DNA from: Avidesulfovibrio sp964369685
GTDB taxonomy: Bacteria; Desulfobacterota; Desulfovibrionia; Desulfovibrionales; Desulfovibrionaceae
DNA: 64,000 nt
NCBI GenBank assembly: GCA_964369685.1
Contig: CAYJFB010000008.1
Coordinates: 21,281 to 85,280, forward strand
Direction of reading: 5' to 3'
The notes below the pieces were generated by a model that searched no databases, was not told the DNA's origin, and saw only the letters and a list, made by a program, of their open reading frames with translations. Position numbers and translations under genes: made by a program. Positions within the stretch are counted from its first letter, which is position 1. Each line of letters begins with the position of its first letter. Below are positions 43,561 to 52,772 of the stretch, in pieces.

Positions 43561-44394
43561 CTATGATTTTTTATGTAACCTATCGGCAATATCTGCAGCT
43601 AAAGCCATAAACGCTTGCTTTGCTGCGGAGTCACCTTCAAGCGTGACGGCAGGCACACCGCGATCGGCAGCAACAACAGCCGTCGGATCAAGGGGAATGG
43701 CACCCAAAAACGAGATTTGTTGTTTTTCTGCCAACATTTTTCCGCCATGTTTACAGAAGAGATCAATGAGTTCACCACAATGAGGACAGGCAAGACCACT
43801 CATGTTTTCAACAAGTCCAAGAATGGGTGTTTTGACTTGACGAAGTAAATCGAGTGCTTTACGCACATCTGCCAAGGATATTTCTTGGGGTGTGGTGACA
43901 ACAAGCGCTGTAGCGTCGGTGATTGTATGAAGAATGGTCAAGTGTTCGTCGCCTGTCCCGGGAGGAGAATCGATCAACAAAACATCCAGTTCACCCCAAA
44001 CAACGTCTGTCAAAAATTGTTTAATCACACCGCTTTTTACAGGTCCGCGCCAAACAATGGCGCTGTCGCGATCACTGAGCAATGCGTCCATAGAAATGAC
44101 GGCAATTTTATCTTGCCACATAACAGGCTGCATACGTCCTTGTTCATCAGCCATCACTGAACTTTCAAGCCCCAGCAGACGCGGAACACTGGGACCGTGA
44201 ATATCCACATCCAGAATACCGACACGCAAGCCTTGTAAAGCCAAAGCCACGCCAAGATTCACCGTTACAGAGCTTTTACCGACACCGCCTTTGCCGCTCA
44301 TGACAAACACTTTGTGTTTAATATGTGCCAACGTGTCGTTTAGTGCTTTCTCTTTCATCGCTTGTTCAAGCGGCAACCCTGTATGTTGATTCAT
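43561..44394 (-). CDS. Mrp/NBP35-family Fe-S cluster carrier ATPase
   Basis: A 277-residue P-loop protein. The deviant Walker A is MSGKGGVGKSSVTVNLGVAL; then DVDIHGPSVPRLLGL and the carrier motif CPHC (LACPHCGELIDLF), whose two cysteines bridge a [4Fe-4S] cluster between subunits. It lacks the N-terminal DUF59 domain of E. coli Mrp. Start 44394 is preferred over a longer frame by its GAGGGC. It is encoded directly downstream of pcm (20 bp gap). Confidence 0.93.
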   Translation of the reverse strand: MNQHTGLPLEQAMKEKALNDTLAHIKHKVFVMSGKGGVGKSSVTVNLGVALALQGLRVGILDVDIHGPSVPRLLGLESSVMADEQGRMQPVMWQDKIAVISMDALLSDRDSAIVWRGPVKSGVIKQFLTDVVWGELDVLLIDSPPGTGDEHLTILHTITDATALVVTTPQEISLADVRKALDLLRQVKTPILGLVENMSGLACPHCGELIDLFCKHGGKMLAEKQQISFLGAIPLDPTAVVAADRGVPAVTLEGDSAAKQAFMALAADIADRLHKKS

Positions 44395-44414
44395 AATGCC
44401 CTCTTTTCTCTCTT

Positions 44415-45077
44415 TTACCAACCGTGATTGCCGATCAAATCGACAAATGTAACCTGTCCGAGTGATTTGGCTGACACTTGACGGTTTTCTTTAACCACAC
44501 GAACTAATTTCTGTTCGCGTTTGGTACTGCCGACAGGAATGAGCAACATGCCGGGATCCGCCAGTTGTTCCACCAACGGCAATGGCACATCGGGACCGCC
44601 CGCCGTGACAATAATGCGATCATAAGGCGCATGCAGTGTCCACCCCAACGTTCCATCTGCCAATTTCATCTTAATATTATGTAAATTCAGTGCAGAGAAA
44701 AGTTCACGGGTCTGCAAATGCAACGCCTGTACCCGTTCTACTGTAAAAACGTTTGCTCCCATGGCTGCCAATACGGCGGCCTGATACCCAGAGCCTGTAC
44801 CGATTTCAAGCACTTTCATGCCTTGTTGAACCTCAAGACGCTGACTCATATACGCTACAATAAACGGCTGAGAAATGGTTTGGCCATAACCTATCGGTAA
44901 CGGAAAATCTTTATAAGCAGAAGCCCACATGGGTTCGGGAACGAAAAGATGTCTCGGTACACTCGACATGGCGTTAAGCACAGCGTGATCGGTAATGCCG
45001 CGCCTTTTAAGTTGTTCGTCAACCATACGTAAACGCAGACGTTCGGGATCGCGCAACAAGCGCTCCGGAGAGAGCAT
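44415..45077 (-). CDS. pcm: Protein-L-isoaspartate O-methyltransferase
   Basis: A 220-residue SAM-dependent enzyme that starts repair of isoaspartyl residues. Conserved parts: SVPRHLFVPE, DFPLPIGYGQTISQPFIVAYM, motif I VLEIGTGSGYQAAVLA and DRIIVTAGGPDVPLPLVEQL. Length and order are normal. It precedes mrp on the same strand with a short gap. Confidence 0.95.
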   Translation of the reverse strand: MLSPERLLRDPERLRLRMVDEQLKRRGITDHAVLNAMSSVPRHLFVPEPMWASAYKDFPLPIGYGQTISQPFIVAYMSQRLEVQQGMKVLEIGTGSGYQAAVLAAMGANVFTVERVQALHLQTRELFSALNLHNIKMKLADGTLGWTLHAPYDRIIVTAGGPDVPLPLVEQLADPGMLLIPVGSTKREQKLVRVVKENRQVSAKSLGQVTFVDLIGNHGW

Positions 45078-45275
45078 TGTAAACCTTCCTTAAAAAAAAA
45101 CATCAAAAACATCGCCGTCAATGAACCAAAAAAGCTGTTCCTATCCTGATGCACGTCAAGAAGTCAATATCATTTTTTATGATACGTTGTTTTCTTTCTC
45201 ATATTTACGGAGACTTGAAAAAAAACATTTTTCCTCGTACACTTTTATAACTTAGTTCGATAGAAGGAGAATTCA

Positions 45276-45620
45276 ATGCGTTATTGTTTTGAAGAATTGC
45301 AAAAAACAGACGGTTCCATCAGAGAAGGCAAAGGCAACATCCAAGGTGTTGCCATCGTACAGCCTGATATGCTTCACGGTAAAGGACGACTCTTTAATCA
45401 CTTCACCATCAAACCGGGCTGTTCAATCGGTAAACACCCCCACAATGATGAATTTGAAGTGTTCTATATTCTTTCCGGAAATGGTACCTATGATGACAAC
45501 GGTACCATTATTGAATTCAATACAGGTGATGTGTTAATCTGTAACAGCGGCGAAGAACACACCATTGAAAATACCGGCACGGAAGATGTCAACATGATTG
45601 CTTTGATTCTTTATAACTAA
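45276..45620 (+). CDS. Small cupin-domain protein
   Basis: A 114-residue single cupin with GAAGGAGAA upstream. Motif 1 is CSIGKHPHNDEFEVFYILSG (His, His, Glu positions present) and motif 2 is CNSGEEHTIENTG with a His. The metal-binding set is therefore complete. Single cupins of this type are sensors, isomerases or dioxygenases; no substrate can be named. It is monocistronic and ends in a clear terminator. Confidence 0.85.
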   Translation: MRYCFEELQKTDGSIREGKGNIQGVAIVQPDMLHGKGRLFNHFTIKPGCSIGKHPHNDEFEVFYILSGNGTYDDNGTIIEFNTGDVLICNSGEEHTIENTGTEDVNMIALILYN

Positions 45621-45634
45621 AATAAAAAACGTTT

Positions 45635-45682
45635 AAAAAAGCCTCATTCTTTTTTTAATGTAAAAGAGAGGCTTTTTCTTTT
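45635..45682 (+). terminator. Intrinsic terminator of the cupin gene
   Basis: AAAAAAGCCTC at 45635-45645 pairs with GAGGCTTTTT at 45668-45677, followed by CTTTTCC. The A-rich left arm and T-rich right arm are typical. It lies 15 bp after the cupin stop. Confidence 0.82.
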
Positions 45683-45716
45683 CCTGTGAATTATATTGTC
45701 TTTTGAGGTTTTGTGT

Positions 45717-46700
45717 ATGCATCTTCGTCAGCGAGCGTTGGTGACCGGCGGTTCCGGTTTTTTGGGATCTCATTTATGTGAAACGCTTCTGCAACAGGGG
45801 CACGAAGTGTTGTGTGTGGACAACTTTTTTACAGGAACCCGTGTGAATGTAGAACATTTGCTTGAACATCCGCGTTTTGAATTGTTGCGCCACGACATCA
45901 CATTTCCACTCTATGTGGAAGTCGATACGATTTACAATCTTGCGTGCCCCGCATCGCCCATTCATTATCAACGTGACCCCGTACAAACCATAAAAACCAG
46001 CGTTCACGGAGCCATCAATCTTTTGGGATTGGCAAAACGTCTCAATGCTCGTATTTTTCAAGCGTCAACATCTGAAGTGTATGGCGATCCTACCATCCAT
46101 CCGCAACCCGAATCCTATTGGGGACATGTGAATCCCATCGGCTCACGATCTTGTTATGATGAAGGCAAACGCTGTGCTGAAGCGCTTTTCTTTGCGTATC
46201 ATTTGCAAAATGCCGTAGATATTAAAGTGGGCCGTCTTTTCAATACCTATGGACCGCGAATGCACCCAAACGACGGACGCGTCGTCTCCAATTTTATTGT
46301 CCAAGCACTTCGCAATGAACCATTAACTGTCTACGGTGATGGTCAACAAACGCGCTCTTTTTGTTATGTAGATGATATTATTGAATTAATATTGCTTTTT
46401 GTCAGCACTGAAAAAGAAGTGACGGGGCCTTTGAATATGGGCAACCCTGCTGAATATTCGATTCGTGAAATAGCCGAAACTGTCATTCAACTAACAGGAA
46501 GTCATTCAAAGATTGTTTCATTGCCTCTGCCTACAGACGATCCTCGGCAAAGACAGCCCGATATCACCAACGCCAAAAAACTTGGCTGGCAACCAACTAC
46601 GTTACTCCACGACGGTTTACAAGCAACGATTGCATATTTTGACACACTTCTTTCAAAAGGTATTGAACATGCGGTGTGTTCTTCGCAGAAAAAAATGTAA
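45717..46700 (+). CDS. UDP-glucuronate decarboxylase-like NAD-dependent sugar epimerase
   Basis: A 327-residue extended SDR protein. NAD site TGGSGFLGSHLCE at 9-21; catalytic Ser in QASTSEVYGDP and the Tyr-Lys pair in SCYDEGKRCAE. The NLACPASPIHYQ…TIKTSV and RLFNTYGPRM segments are those of UDP-xylose synthases (UXS/ArnA-like). It probably supplies UDP-xylose for surface polysaccharide. GAGG 8 bases upstream fixes the start. The next gene, a SIS-domain protein, starts 71 bp downstream and may be in the same unit. Confidence 0.9.
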   Translation: MHLRQRALVTGGSGFLGSHLCETLLQQGHEVLCVDNFFTGTRVNVEHLLEHPRFELLRHDITFPLYVEVDTIYNLACPASPIHYQRDPVQTIKTSVHGAINLLGLAKRLNARIFQASTSEVYGDPTIHPQPESYWGHVNPIGSRSCYDEGKRCAEALFFAYHLQNAVDIKVGRLFNTYGPRMHPNDGRVVSNFIVQALRNEPLTVYGDGQQTRSFCYVDDIIELILLFVSTEKEVTGPLNMGNPAEYSIREIAETVIQLTGSHSKIVSLPLPTDDPRQRQPDITNAKKLGWQPTTLLHDGLQATIAYFDTLLSKGIEHAVCSSQKKM

Positions 46701-46771
46701 AAAAACACTTTGAAGACACATTTCGGCGTCTCATTAAAAAATATACACGTTTTAAACATGACGGTGAATGT

Positions 46772-47359
46772 ATGCTTGACGAGGCCTTTCAGCGTTTAGA
46801 AACGCATGTTGCAAACAGTAGCAAAATCAAAACAGATTTTTTACAAAAACACAGTGTGACACTGACGGCCACAGCACGGCACATGGCTGTGGCACTTGCT
46901 CGTGGACAAAAACTATTCTGTTTTGGCAGCACCGACGCACACACCTTGGCAGAACACACAACAAAGCTCTTGCTCAATCATTCGGCTGTTCGTTGTCCTC
47001 CGTTGCCTGTTATCACATTGAGCGAAAAAGATAATGAACAAACAGCCTTGCGCCAACTTCAAGCTCTGGCACAACCGAATGATATATTCTTGACCATCGC
47101 CACAACACCACCCAATAATTTTTTCATGGAGATTTTGCGTCTTGCGCATCTCCAAAAAATGCTTACAGTCGGTCTTGTCGGTTTAACAGAATCACAACTC
47201 GACTATGAAACATTGTGTACATTTTTATTGCCTGTACCGCATGTTTCGACACAGTTTGTTTATGAATGTCACACCACGATCTTGCATCTCATATGTCTGT
47301 TGGTGGATTATTATTTACTTGAAAACGTGATGGTGATCAAAGAACAGCTTGACATATGA
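46772..47359 (+). CDS. SIS-domain protein, degenerate GmhA-like
   Basis: A 195-residue protein with the length and helical N-terminus of sedoheptulose-7-phosphate isomerase (GmhA). By eye alignment the GNGGSAADAQH segment of GmhA is replaced by FGSTDAHTLAEH, leaving His62 but placing Lys65 where the catalytic Glu65 of E. coli GmhA would be. The distal HTTILHLICLLVDY keeps the family's His-containing helix. It may bind sugar phosphate without isomerising it, or act on a different substrate. An upstream Met is available, but ATG 46772 gives family length. It follows the UXS-like gene, which supports a link to surface sugar synthesis. Confidence 0.75.
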   Translation: MLDEAFQRLETHVANSSKIKTDFLQKHSVTLTATARHMAVALARGQKLFCFGSTDAHTLAEHTTKLLLNHSAVRCPPLPVITLSEKDNEQTALRQLQALAQPNDIFLTIATTPPNNFFMEILRLAHLQKMLTVGLVGLTESQLDYETLCTFLLPVPHVSTQFVYECHTTILHLICLLVDYYLLENVMVIKEQLDI

Positions 47360-47451
47360 AAGCATACACACCTCGACAAAATGAAGACATGGTTGTGAAT
47401 ATGTTGTTGAACAAGTCTGATTTTTTTAGTTGCCTTTAAGGAGAATCCATT

Positions 47452-47688
47452 ATGCCTATATTTGAATTTTCGTGTACCGAATGTGGTGCTGATTTTGAAG
47501 AACTCACCTCTGCCGACCAAATTCCTCCTTGCCCCAAGTGCCAATCTGCAAACACAACGCGACTCATTTCGGCTTGCGCATTTCAAGGCCTTCGTGCGGC
47601 AACAGGTGGCTATAGCCCCTCTTCAGTCAGCGGTGGAGGTGGAGCGTGTGGCGGTTGTTCCGGCGGCAACTGTGCAACATGCCATTAG
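47452..47688 (+). CDS. FmdB-family zinc-ribbon protein
   Basis: A 78-residue protein with AAGGAG upstream. MPIFEFSCTECGADFEEL and CPKCQSANTTRLIS form the zinc ribbon (two CxxC knuckles). The tail is Gly/Cys-rich (GGGGACGGCSGGNCATCH), common in the family in deltaproteobacteria. Proposed roles are regulatory or redox and are unproven. It lies 85 bp before hemC. Confidence 0.9.
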   Translation: MPIFEFSCTECGADFEELTSADQIPPCPKCQSANTTRLISACAFQGLRAATGGYSPSSVSGGGGACGGCSGGNCATCH

Positions 47689-47773
47689 GCACTAGCAACA
47701 CAATCTAAAACATTTTAAGGGTGTTCAATACACCCTCCCCCATCTCACAAAACAATTCTACATAGGGATACGT

Positions 47774-48691
47774 ATGGACACGTTGATCATTGCCACTCGC
47801 GGCAGTCGGTTGGCTCTTTGGCAAGCCGAACATGTCAAGGCACGTCTCGAAGCTCAATATCCGAAACTGACTGTCAGTTTGTCTGTTATCAAAACCAAAG
47901 GAGACATCATTCTTGATGTGCCTTTGGCCAAGGTGGGCGGCAAAGGACTGTTTGTGAAAGAAATTGAAGAAGCGTTGCTTGCGGGCACGGCAGACATTGC
48001 TGTACACAGTATGAAAGACGTTCCTATGTTGTTGCCTGAAGGATTAACCCTCGGTGCAATCCCCGAACGTGAAGATCCGACAGATCTTCTTTTGTCGCAA
48101 AACTATGCTTCTTTACAAGACTTACCTCAAGGGGCACGAGTCGGAACCAGCAGTTTACGTCGTCAAGCACAGCTTTTGGCGCTACGTCCCGATGTACAAG
48201 TTGTTTCTTTACGTGGTAACGTGGATACACGCCTGCGTAAACTTGAAGAAGGCGCATTTGATGCCATCATTATGGCCTCGGCAGGCATCAAACGCTTGGG
48301 ATTACAAACAGCACATGCCATGCCTCTGGCTCCGCTCATTTTTTTGCCTGCCGTGGGGCAAGGCGCTTTGGGTATTGAATACGCTCTTGACCGCACCGAT
48401 CTGGCTGAAAAACTGGCTTTTATGGAACATCGCCCCACACGGGTTTGTGTAGAAGCCGAGCGCGCGTTTTCGGCACGATTGAATGGCGGTTGTCAAGTTC
48501 CCATTGGCGGTTTTGCAGTCCTGCAGGACGACGGGCGAATCTGTTTGGAAGGTTTGGTCGGCTCGCTTGACGGCCGACGACTTATCCGACACAGTGCCAC
48601 AGATACCGCAGAAAACGCACAACAGCTTGGACAATGTGTTGCCGACGTTTTGCTTGCCAACGGTGCCGATACACTGCTTGCAGCTCTGTAA
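47774..48691 (+). CDS. hemC: Hydroxymethylbilane synthase (porphobilinogen deaminase)
   Basis: A 305-residue enzyme joining four porphobilinogens into hydroxymethylbilane. Conserved: TRGSRLALWQAE near the start, KDVPMLLPEGLTLGAIPEREDPTD, TSSLRRQAQLL, VVSLRGNVDTRLRKL and the dipyrromethane-cofactor Cys in LNGGCQVPIGGFA. The product feeds uroporphyrinogen III for siroheme, cobalamin and, through AhbC, heme. The stop is 23 bp before the Lon-like start. Confidence 0.96.
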   Translation: MDTLIIATRGSRLALWQAEHVKARLEAQYPKLTVSLSVIKTKGDIILDVPLAKVGGKGLFVKEIEEALLAGTADIAVHSMKDVPMLLPEGLTLGAIPEREDPTDLLLSQNYASLQDLPQGARVGTSSLRRQAQLLALRPDVQVVSLRGNVDTRLRKLEEGAFDAIIMASAGIKRLGLQTAHAMPLAPLIFLPAVGQGALGIEYALDRTDLAEKLAFMEHRPTRVCVEAERAFSARLNGGCQVPIGGFAVLQDDGRICLEGLVGSLDGRRLIRHSATDTAENAQQLGQCVADVLLANGADTLLAAL

Positions 48692-48714
48692 TCTTTTTTC
48701 CAAGTGATATATTC

Positions 48715-51174
48715 ATGACAATAAAACCCCTGCCGAGTCATAAATTGTGTGCTTTGCTCTCGGCTGAAAAACTTTCTTGGGCAAACAGTGACGCCATTCC
48801 CAGGAACGGTCGCACCAGCCTTCTGCAACCGCGAGCACTCAAGGCACTTGATTTGGCTTTGAGTATTAAAAATGAAGGATATAATGTATATCTTTCGGGA
48901 ACTGAAAATACGGGACGTAAACACACATTGTGTGAATATCTCGAGCCACATGCAAAAACACAATCATCTCCACCAGATTTGGTGTATGTCAACAATTTTG
49001 ACAATCCCGATCACCCGGTTTTATTGACATTACCGACAGGACAAGGACGTGTTTTGCGTGACGCCATGCATAGCGGCATAGCAAATATTCGCCGTGAAAT
49101 TGCCATACGTTTTGAACAACACACCTATCTGAAACGCCGCAACGCCTTACAAAGTGACTTCCAAACAGCGCGAAGTAACGAAATCAAAGTCATGGAGTCG
49201 CTTGCTGAAAAGCAAGGCTTTAGTCTTGATGTTGACGATCAAGGGGCATTGACATTATATCCGCTCACTGAGGGCACTCGTCTCAGTGAAGAAGAATTTT
49301 CTTTATTAAACAGTAAAAAGCGGCAAAATCTTAAACGTAAAGGCGATGCACTCATGCAGCGTATGGCTTGCAATGTGCGTAACATCACCGATGCCGAAAA
49401 ACGTTTTCGAGATAAAGAACATGAACTTGATCGTGGTGTTGTCGGTGAAGTCTTGAATGCTGTGTTGAATCCGCTGATCAAACGACTTTGCAAAAATGCG
49501 CCTGACAATGAACGGCTTGAACTGTATTTCACAGACTTACGGAAAGACATTTTAAATAATACAGATATGTTTTTGCCACGCGGTGCAGACGGCGGCTCAC
49601 CGTTATCGTTTGCCGATATGATGTTTGGCCAAACGCCCCCATCTGCCAATTCGCAAACTGACGAAGCCTATCGCTATGCTGTCAATGTTTTTGTCGATAA
49701 TAGTGCCACACGGGGCGCACCATTAATTGTAGACGATCACCCCATTGCTACAAATTTACTCGGTTGTATAGAACGAGAATCGGAAATGGGTGCTTTAGTT
49801 ACTGATTTCACGCTAATCAAAGCAGGCACGTTACACAAAGCCAACGGTGGTTTTCTGGTGTTGCGTATTGACGATATTTTACAGCATCCTGTGGCGTGGG
49901 ACGGTTTGTTGCGCAGTTTGCGTGCAGGGATGGCACGTTTTGATGACAACCTCGATGCACTCGACGGAACTCCACGGACAAAAGGCATCGAACCGGATCC
50001 TGTACCGTTGTCGCTCAAAGTTTTTCTGATTGGCAATGACGAACTATACGAAGTCTTGTTCAGTCATGAACCTCGCTTTTCCAAACTTTTTAAAATGAAA
50101 GCACAATTAACTGACAGTATAGAGCGTAATACAGGCAATATTCGTCAATGGTTACGGCGTATCGCACACATCATTGATGAAAACGGTTTGCTACCTTTTG
50201 ACGCTCAAGCGTTGGCCGGCCTTGTTGACTTCAGTTCGAGTTTGATTGAAGACCAACGGAAAATATCTTTGGAATTTCCGGTCATCCGCGATGTGATGAT
50301 TGAAACACACACATTGGCAGTCAACGAACAACACACATTGGTCACACTCCGTCACTTGGACAACACACTGGATGCACGCAAATACCGTAGCAACCTTGTG
50401 GAAGAACTGTACATGGAAGAATATGACAGGGATTTATTGAAAATTTCTGTAGACGGTCAAGCTGTGGGGCGGATCAATGCGTTGACTGTGGCCTCGTACG
50501 GACAATTTGCTTTTGGTTTGCCACATCGAATTTCTTGTACTGTGGGTGTCGGACACGGCGGAATTATTGATCTTGAAAGAGAAGCCGAGTTGGGTGGCCC
50601 TATTCATACCAAAGCCATGCTGATTTTGAAAAGTTATCTGACAACCTGTTTTGCACAAGACAAGCCATTGGTGTTGACAGGAAGTTTATGCTTTGAACAA
50701 AATTATGGGGGAATCGAAGGCGATTCTGCGTCCGGTGCCGAATTGGCGGCATTACTTTCTGCATTATCCGGTGTGCCCTTAAAACTTTGTTATGCTGTCA
50801 CGGGGGCTGTCAGCCAATCGGGACAAATTATGGCTGTGGGCGGCGTAACTCAAAAAGTTGAAGGTTTTTTCAATGTGTGTGCTCGTCGTGGTCTTACAGG
50901 CCAACAGGGGGTTCTTTTGCCTGCCGACAATATTGAGCATTTGATGTTGCCTATACGTATTCGTGAAGCTGTTGATGCGGGACAATTTGCCATCTATCCT
51001 GTGCAACATATTTCAGACATCCTTGCACTGCTGACAGATATACCGGTAGGACGTCCCTTGAAGAATGGTGGTTTTACTAAAAATTCTCTCTGTGATCGTG
51101 CTGATAAACGCCTCCAAGAACTTGGCTATCTTGCGGAGCACTCTTTCAATAAACCCCCTCGTAGAAGAAAATAG
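48715..51174 (+). CDS. Lon-like (AAA_32/LonB-type) ATP-dependent protease
   Basis: An 819-residue protein without the LAN domain of classical Lon. The nucleotide-binding loop reads LSGTENTGRKHTL near residues 61-73, with Arg where the Walker A Lys is normally found and Lys one place later. The middle has AAA_32 features (KANGGFLVLRIDDIL, FLIGNDELYEVLF). The C-terminal Lon protease domain has the Ser in EGDSASGAELAALLSAL and the Lys in GGVTQKVEGFFNVC, so the Ser-Lys dyad is intact. Proteolysis is thus likely; ATP use is uncertain. The frame extends upstream into hemC, but the ATG at 48715 is the sensible start. Confidence 0.9.
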   Translation: MTIKPLPSHKLCALLSAEKLSWANSDAIPRNGRTSLLQPRALKALDLALSIKNEGYNVYLSGTENTGRKHTLCEYLEPHAKTQSSPPDLVYVNNFDNPDHPVLLTLPTGQGRVLRDAMHSGIANIRREIAIRFEQHTYLKRRNALQSDFQTARSNEIKVMESLAEKQGFSLDVDDQGALTLYPLTEGTRLSEEEFSLLNSKKRQNLKRKGDALMQRMACNVRNITDAEKRFRDKEHELDRGVVGEVLNAVLNPLIKRLCKNAPDNERLELYFTDLRKDILNNTDMFLPRGADGGSPLSFADMMFGQTPPSANSQTDEAYRYAVNVFVDNSATRGAPLIVDDHPIATNLLGCIERESEMGALVTDFTLIKAGTLHKANGGFLVLRIDDILQHPVAWDGLLRSLRAGMARFDDNLDALDGTPRTKGIEPDPVPLSLKVFLIGNDELYEVLFSHEPRFSKLFKMKAQLTDSIERNTGNIRQWLRRIAHIIDENGLLPFDAQALAGLVDFSSSLIEDQRKISLEFPVIRDVMIETHTLAVNEQHTLVTLRHLDNTLDARKYRSNLVEELYMEEYDRDLLKISVDGQAVGRINALTVASYGQFAFGLPHRISCTVGVGHGGIIDLEREAELGGPIHTKAMLILKSYLTTCFAQDKPLVLTGSLCFEQNYGGIEGDSASGAELAALLSALSGVPLKLCYAVTGAVSQSGQIMAVGGVTQKVEGFFNVCARRGLTGQQGVLLPADNIEHLMLPIRIREAVDAGQFAIYPVQHISDILALLTDIPVGRPLKNGGFTKNSLCDRADKRLQELGYLAEHSFNKPPRRRK

Positions 51175-51227
51175 TTTTTTTCTTGGGGAGACAATATCTT
51201 GTAAAGCTTAGCTCCCCCAGAAAAAAA
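51175..51227. terminator. Hairpin between convergent Lon-like and ahbC genes
   Basis: TTTTTTTCTTGGGGAG at 51175-51190 pairs with CTCCCCCAGAAAAAAA at 51212-51227 (two small irregularities). T and A runs form the base of the stem in both directions. It is well placed to terminate both converging transcripts. Confidence 0.65.
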
Positions 51228-51244
51228 CTCATCTAAACATACTC

Positions 51245-52429
51245 TTAAGAAATGCGGATCTCATCGTCGGAAAGGTAACAAGCAGGGTCTTCGGCCCAAA
51301 CGTCACCATAAGCCGCTTCTGCTCTGGCTCTGAAATTACCGCCACAGATAGCAAGAAAACGGCAGTCGGCACAACGCCCTTTGACATATTCTTTTTTGTT
51401 TTTAAGCTTATGCAACATGTCGATATTGGAATCATCCCAAATTTCAGAGAAAGGACGTTCAAGCACATTGCCAAAAGTATGATTACGCCAAAACTGATCT
51501 GCATGGACTTGTCCGTCCCAAGAGATACAAGCAATACCACGACCTGAACTGTTGCCTTCATTGAACTGCAACAATTTAAAGACTTCGGCGGCACGCTCGG
51601 GATCTTCACGCAACAACCGCATCCACACATAAGGACCGTCGGCATGGTTATCAACCGTAAGCACTTCTTTTGGTGTGCCTGCATCGTGCAAAGCACGGGT
51701 ACGATCCATAATCAAATCAAGGACGTTTCGCGTTTCTTGATGTGAAAGATCTTCTTTCATCAGTTCTGAACCGCGTCCCGAGTACACAAGATGATAAAAA
51801 CAAATTCGGGGCACTTCATAGTCATGCAGCAAATCAAAAAGCAACGGCACTTCAGGCACGTTGCGTTTATTGATTGTAAACCGCAACCCCACCTTTAATC
51901 CTTCTGCTTGACAATTCTGCAAACCTTCAAGTGCTTTACGGTACGAACCGGGAACTTTTCGAAAAGCGTCATGTACGGCTTCTCCGCCGTCAAGCGATAT
52001 CCCAACGTAAGAAAGCCCGACATTTTTGAGTTCACGAGCTTTTTCTTTGGTAATGAGCGTCCCATTTGTTGAAATGACGGCACGCATGCCTTTTGATGTC
52101 GCATGACTGGCAAGTTCGACAAGGTCTTTACGCACCAACGGTTCGCCGCCTGAAAAAAGCATCACAGGAGCTCCATAGGCGGCAAGATCATCAATCATGG
52201 TTTTGGCTTGCGTTGTGGAAATATCATCTTGGCCGTCGGTATCGGTAGCGTGTGCGTAGCAATGTACACAACGCAAATTACATCGTCTGGTAGAGTTCCA
52301 CACGACAACAGGTTTTTTATCTTCGGAAAACTGTAATAAATGTGAAGGCAATTCACCGGATTTACGTCCGTAGCGCAACGCATCGGAAGGTTCGACTTGA
52401 CCACAATAAAGTTTTGAAATTCCGATCAT
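51245..52429 (-). CDS. ahbC: AhbC, 12,18-didecarboxysiroheme deacetylase (alternative heme pathway)
   Basis: A 394-residue radical-SAM/SPASM enzyme. Start 52429 (MIGISKLYCGQVEPSDALRYG) has AAGGA 8 bases upstream and matches the characteristic N-terminus of AhbC in sulfate reducers. The radical-SAM motif is C50-x3-C54-x2-C57 (RRCNLRCVHCYA); the C-terminal SPASM-type Cys set includes GRCADCRFLAICGG. The enzyme removes two acetate side chains to give Fe-coproporphyrin III, which AhbD converts to heme. ahbA, ahbB and ahbD are not in the window; hemC, 3.6 kb away, feeds the same route. Confidence 0.92.
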   Translation of the reverse strand: MIGISKLYCGQVEPSDALRYGRKSGELPSHLLQFSEDKKPVVVWNSTRRCNLRCVHCYAHATDTDGQDDISTTQAKTMIDDLAAYGAPVMLFSGGEPLVRKDLVELASHATSKGMRAVISTNGTLITKEKARELKNVGLSYVGISLDGGEAVHDAFRKVPGSYRKALEGLQNCQAEGLKVGLRFTINKRNVPEVPLLFDLLHDYEVPRICFYHLVYSGRGSELMKEDLSHQETRNVLDLIMDRTRALHDAGTPKEVLTVDNHADGPYVWMRLLREDPERAAEVFKLLQFNEGNSSGRGIACISWDGQVHADQFWRNHTFGNVLERPFSEIWDDSNIDMLHKLKNKKEYVKGRCADCRFLAICGGNFRARAEAAYGDVWAEDPACYLSDDEIRIS

Positions 52430-52772
52430 GAAAAATATCCTTATGCTACGAAGAAGTGGTTTTTTCTTCTTCGCCCATCGTGTACCCTTTTTGTTGTTTT
52501 CTTTGTTTTGTCGGAGGAAAACGTGGGTGTGTTGATTGTTTTTGTGTTGCAAGAGCCGCTGTTTTCAATATGAAAAAAACTCTGAACAACACAATTCGTA
52601 CCGTGTCAACATGTTTACTGTGTTGACACGGTACGTTGTCCTTAAAAGAGATGATGTTGCAAAAGTATATGCTTTTCAAGATAAATGGCAAGCCGTGTTT
52701 TAGTCTGTGCCGAAGCTTAGAGCTTTATGAACAACGCCAAATCGTTATACAAACAGCATTTAAAGAGGTTAA
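52430..52772. other. Intergenic region upstream of ahbC, with strong hairpin
   Basis: No gene is supported here. It contains a perfect 15-bp stem: 52597-52611 (CGTACCGTGTCAACA) pairs with 52621-52635, loop of 9. It lies about 170 bp upstream of ahbC and 140 bp downstream of the next gene's stop. No T-tract follows on the minus strand, so it may be an operator palindrome or a leader structure rather than an intrinsic terminator. Confidence 0.6.
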
